From JBFGFG01 sp041627475 (lineage in GTDB: Bacteria > Actinomycetota > Nitriliruptoria > Nitriliruptorales > Nitriliruptoraceae), in assembly GCA_041627475.1 (NCBI GenBank), contig JBFKQZ010000038.1:1-17038 (forward strand): a stretch of DNA of 17,038 bases, read 5' to 3'. A program made the translations under genes and the position numbers. Shown here piece by piece: positions 14,618-17,038 of this stretch. The notes beneath the pieces were generated by a model. It saw only the letters and a program-made list of their open reading frames with translations, had not been told where the DNA came from and did not search any database. Position 1 is the stretch's first letter; every line of letters starts with the position of its first letter.

Positions 14618-14661
14618 GCTGTGACGCCAGCACCTCGTCGGTGCGGTACTGGCGTCACAGC
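14618..14661 (-). promoter_or_regulatory. Hairpin in the fabG-acpP intergenic leader
   Basis: A perfect 13-bp stem pairs gctgtgacgccag (14618-14630) with ctggcgtcacagc (14649-14661). An inner 4-bp stem (cacc/ggtg) closes the loop tcgtc. It lies in a 111-nt gap, the largest in an otherwise overlapping operon, and about 40 nt before the acpP ribosome binding site. It may be a partial terminator, an RNA-processing site or a 5' stabiliser for acpP mRNA. No T-tract follows. Confidence 0.5.
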
Positions 14662-14674
14662 GGTCTGGTGGTCG

Positions 14675-15451
14675 TCAGCAGGTAGCGCCGCCGTCCACGG
14701 GCAGCACCGTCCCGGTGATGCCGGAGGCGGCGGGCGAGGCGAGGAACGCGACGGCGGCCGCGACCTCGTCGGCGGTCACGGCGCGACCCGTCGGCGCGAG
14801 CTCGCGCAGGGCCTCGCGTGCCTCGTCGGGCAGCGCGTCGGTCATCGCGGTCTCGACGAAGCCGGGGGCGACGACGTTGACGGTGATGTTCTTGCGCGCG
14901 ACCTCACGGGCGAGGCTCGTCGAGAAGCCGATCAGGCCCGCCTTGGCTGCGGCGTAGGCCGCCTGCCCGGTGTTGCCGCGCAGGCCGACGATCGAGCCGA
15001 TCTGGATGATCCGGCCGTGCCGGGCCCGCAGCATCGGGCGCAGCGCGGCGCGCGACACGAGGTAGGCGCCGCGCAGGTTCGCCTGGATCGCGGTGTCGAA
15101 CTCCTCCGGCGACAGCTGCAGGACGAGCTTGTCGACGGCGACACCCGCGGCGTTGACGACGGTGTCGAGCGTGCCGAGGTCACCGGCGCGGGCCACGGCG
15201 GCCGCGACGCTCTCCTCGTCGGTGACGTCGAGGTGGATCGCCTCGGCCTTGCCGTCGCAGTCGGCGACGACCGCGTCGGCACCTGCCTCGTCGCTGCGGT
15301 AGCCGACCAGCACGGTCCAGCCCGCCGCGGCGAGGTGGGTGCTGATGGCCGCGCCGATGCCACCGGAGCCGCCGGTGACCAGCGCGACCCGGTCGGTCGC
15401 GATCTGGTCGCGCTGCGAGTTCGTCGCGTCGTCGCGTGTCGTCGTGGTCAT
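14675..15451 (-). CDS. fabG: 3-oxoacyl-ACP reductase
   Basis: FabG reduces 3-oxoacyl-ACP with NADPH in the elongation cycle. The 258-residue short-chain dehydrogenase has the cofactor motif TGGSGGIG (26-33), NAAG (100-103), and the catalytic residues S153, Y166 and K170 (YAAAK). NVVAPGFVETAMT and GITGTVLPVDGGATC complete the family pattern. The ATG at 15451 overlaps the fabH stop by 4 nt (ATGA) and has GGAG 7-8 nt upstream, so longer versions of the frame are rejected. About 19 residues precede the first beta strand. Confidence 0.95.
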   Translation of the reverse strand: MTTTTRDDATNSQRDQIATDRVALVTGGSGGIGAAISTHLAAAGWTVLVGYRSDEAGADAVVADCDGKAEAIHLDVTDEESVAAAVARAGDLGTLDTVVNAAGVAVDKLVLQLSPEEFDTAIQANLRGAYLVSRAALRPMLRARHGRIIQIGSIVGLRGNTGQAAYAAAKAGLIGFSTSLAREVARKNITVNVVAPGFVETAMTDALPDEAREALRELAPTGRAVTADEVAAAVAFLASPAASGITGTVLPVDGGATC

Positions 15452-16518
15452 GCGTCGTCTCCGAGGGTCAGCAGGCACGAGGCCCACGACAGGCCCGCGC
15501 CGAAGGCGGTCAGCAGGACGCGCGCACCGGGGCGGACGAGGCCGCTCTCGGCGGCGTCCGCGAGCGCGAGCGGGATGGATGCGGCGGAGGTGTTGCCGTG
15601 GCGGTCGACGCTGAGCTGGCACCGCTCGGCCGGGACGTCGAGCCGACGGGCCACGGCGTCGAGGATGCGGGCGTTGGCCTGGTGGCCGACGAGCACGTCC
15701 ACGTCGGCCGCGGTCAGCCCGGCAGCGTCGAGGACGGCCTGCGACGACGCCGCCATGCGCGTCACGGCGTTGCGGTAGACCTCGGGCCCGTGCATGCGGA
15801 TCGTGTGCTCGTTGGCAGCGACCGTGGATGCGCTGGCCGGCGCGAGCGAGCCACCGGCTGGGATCTCGAGGATCCCGACCTGCGAGCCGTCGGAGCCGAG
15901 GTCGAACGGACCGATCGTGCCGTTGCGGCCGAAGGCGGGGTGCGCGGCGCCACGGGTGGCTGCAGCCCCGAGCACGACCGCGCCCGCGCCGTCACCGAAC
16001 AGGACGGCGGTGCCGCGGTCGGCATGGTCGATGATGCGGCTCATCGTCTCGGCGCCGATGACCAGCACCGGGCCGGTCGTGGCCAGCGGTGCCGCGACGC
16101 GCAGCGCGGTCACGAAGCCGGCGCACACTGCCTGGAGGTCGAAGGCGGGGACCTCGGTGCCCAGCGCTGCCGCCACCTCGACCGCGACGCCCGGCATGGG
16201 GCGGTCGGGGGTCGTGGTCGCCACGACGACGGCGGACAGCTCGTGCGCGGTCACGCCGGCGTCGGCCAGTGCCGCACGTGCGGCGGCGAGGGCCAGCGTG
16301 CCGGTGGTCTCACCCTCGGCGGCGAAGCGTCGCTCGGCGATGCCGGTCCGCGAGCGGATCCAGGCGTCGTCGGTGTCGAGCGTCGCCGCCCAGTCGTCGT
16401 TGGTGACGACCCGGTCCGGCAGCGCCGTGCCGATGCCGAGCACGTCGAGCGCGAGCACGTCGGCACGCTCGACCGCGGCGCGGTCGAGGACTGCCGTCCC
16501 GGTCGTGACGTCAGTCAC
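15448..16518 (-). CDS. fabH: Beta-ketoacyl-ACP synthase III
   Basis: FabH starts fatty-acid synthesis by condensing an acyl-CoA primer with malonyl-ACP. From GTG at 16518 the protein has 356 residues. The Cys-His-Asn triad is C132 (LQAVCAGFVTAL), H279 (VGHQANARI) and N309 (RHGNTSAAS). The start is uncertain between GTG 16518, which overlaps the preceding stop as GTGA, and GTG 16533, five codons earlier. The overlap pattern seen elsewhere in this operon favours 16518. Either leaves about 22-27 residues before VLALDVLGIGTALPD, a modest N-terminal extension. Its 3' end overlaps fabG by 4 nt. Confidence 0.94.
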   Translation of the reverse strand: MTDVTTGTAVLDRAAVERADVLALDVLGIGTALPDRVVTNDDWAATLDTDDAWIRSRTGIAERRFAAEGETTGTLALAAARAALADAGVTAHELSAVVVATTTPDRPMPGVAVEVAAALGTEVPAFDLQAVCAGFVTALRVAAPLATTGPVLVIGAETMSRIIDHADRGTAVLFGDGAGAVVLGAAATRGAAHPAFGRNGTIGPFDLGSDGSQVGILEIPAGGSLAPASASTVAANEHTIRMHGPEVYRNAVTRMAASSQAVLDAAGLTAADVDVLVGHQANARILDAVARRLDVPAERCQLSVDRHGNTSAASIPLALADAAESGLVRPGARVLLTAFGAGLSWASCLLTLGDDA

Positions 16519-16748
16519 GCAACGTCCAGCCACACGACGCCCTCACCAGCGGCGACCGGGTGGTCGGCGCCGACGAGCGCACCACCGACGCGACCGGCGC
16601 GCGGGGCGGTGAGCTCACGACGGCCACCGGCCGTCTCGACCGTCGCGACGACGTCGCCGGCGGCCACGGGGGTGCGGTCCGGCAGCGCGGTCGTCAGACG
16701 CCCGTCGGACGGGGCGAGGACGAGGCGGCAGCGGGGGATCGGGATCAT
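16515..16748 (-). CDS. Small biotinyl/lipoyl-domain-like protein without a modifiable lysine
   Basis: This 77-residue protein has the two-fold beta-sandwich pattern of biotinyl/lipoyl domains: APSDGRLTTAL, PVAAGDVVATVET, ELTAPRAGRVGGALV, then HPVAAGEGVVWL. In true carriers the hairpin between the halves holds the modified lysine (EAMKM or ETDKA). Here the matching stretch is ETAGGRREL, and the whole protein has no lysine. It therefore cannot carry biotin or lipoate in the usual way. AGGAG lies 7 nt before the ATG. It sits between fabD and fabH in the FAS operon, which also encodes a biotin-dependent carboxyltransferase. A structural or regulatory role in the carboxylase is possible, but this is speculation; the fold assignment itself is by eye. 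Confidence 0.65.
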   Translation of the reverse strand: MIPIPRCRLVLAPSDGRLTTALPDRTPVAAGDVVATVETAGGRRELTAPRAGRVGGALVGADHPVAAGEGVVWLDVA

Positions 16749-16781
16749 TGGAGGGCTCCTGGGTGGGTCTGGTCGGGGAGG

Positions 16782-17038
16782 TCAGGCGTTGACGGGCGTG
16801 CGGTCGCGCAGCGCGGCGGCGGCGTCGACGGCGGTCGCGACGTCGTCGGGCGTCGCGACGGACACGACGGGGACGTCCGGCACGGTGCGACGGGCGAGGC
16901 CGGACAGGACCCCGCCGGGCCCGACCTCGACCAGCAGGCCGACGCCGGCGTCCGCGAGCGACTGCTGGACGTCGATCCAGCGCACCGGCGCGAGCAGCCC
17001 GTCGACGAGCGCCCGGGTGATCGCGCCCGCAGTCAGCC
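16782..17038 (-). CDS. fabD: Malonyl-CoA:ACP transacylase, C-terminal part
   Basis: The frame is open to the window edge, so only the last 84 or so residues are visible. They include LVDGLLAPVRWIDVQQSL and LLVEVGPGGVLSGLARRT, the typical C-terminal region of FabD, which loads malonyl groups onto ACP. The GTG at 16985 is an internal valine codon (PVRW), not a start. The 33-nt gap to the next gene and shared strand suggest the same operon. The active-site GHS motif lies outside the window. Confidence 0.92.
   Translation of the reverse strand, partial: LTAGAITRALVDGLLAPVRWIDVQQSLADAGVGLLVEVGPGGVLSGLARRTVPDVPVVSVATPDDVATAVDAAAALRDRTPVNA

Overview
The window is GC-rich bacterial chromosome with dense, tightly packed genes, frequent 1-4 nt gene overlaps and GTG/TTG starts. 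The gene content points to a high-GC actinobacterium: an InhA-like enoyl-ACP reductase, an AccD6/PccB-type carboxyltransferase inside the fatty-acid cluster, a small DUF6131-like membrane protein and a CysD/CysNC sulfate activation system. A deep-branching class such as Nitriliruptoria or Acidimicrobiia is possible, but nothing here fixes the taxon. There are no rRNA, tRNA, CRISPR or transposase genes.

Layout. (1) 1-1418: the 3' part of a surface LVIVD-repeat protein with a C-terminal membrane anchor. (2) 1546-4960: a zinc homeostasis locus. A Fur-family regulator (probably Zur) converges on znuB-znuA, and znuC is transcribed divergently from znuA. The znuA/znuC gap holds a near-consensus promoter for znuA with a Zur-box-like site in its spacer. 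(3) 4961-5219: a 169-bp near-complete palindrome between the convergent znuC and ald. (4) 5220-6350: alanine dehydrogenase on the minus strand, divergent from a 51-residue membrane protein. (5) 6716-10238: a sulfate activation operon, cysD-cysNC-cysC, coupled by two TGATG overlaps. It carries two APS kinase domains, one with altered motifs. (6) 10267-17038, minus strand: a type II fatty-acid synthesis operon in transcription order fabD (cut by the window end), a small biotinyl/lipoyl-like protein, fabH, fabG, acpP, fabF, accD-like carboxyltransferase, acpS, fabI.

How the genes work together. The carboxyltransferase makes malonyl-CoA, FabD loads it on ACP, AcpS activates the ACP, FabH starts the chain, and FabF, FabG and FabI elongate and reduce it. 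The dehydratase and the biotin carboxylase/carrier subunit are not in the window. ZnuABC imports zinc under Zur control. CysD/CysNC/CysC convert sulfate to APS and PAPS; no PAPS reductase is present here.

Most of the window is recognisable housekeeping and I see no clearly new multi-gene system. The features most worth a second look are the lysine-free biotinyl-like protein in the FAS operon, the long palindrome at 4972-5140, the twin hairpins at the zur and znuB ends, the hairpins around the cysD and acpP ribosome binding sites, the tandem APS kinases, and the possible AUC start of znuC.
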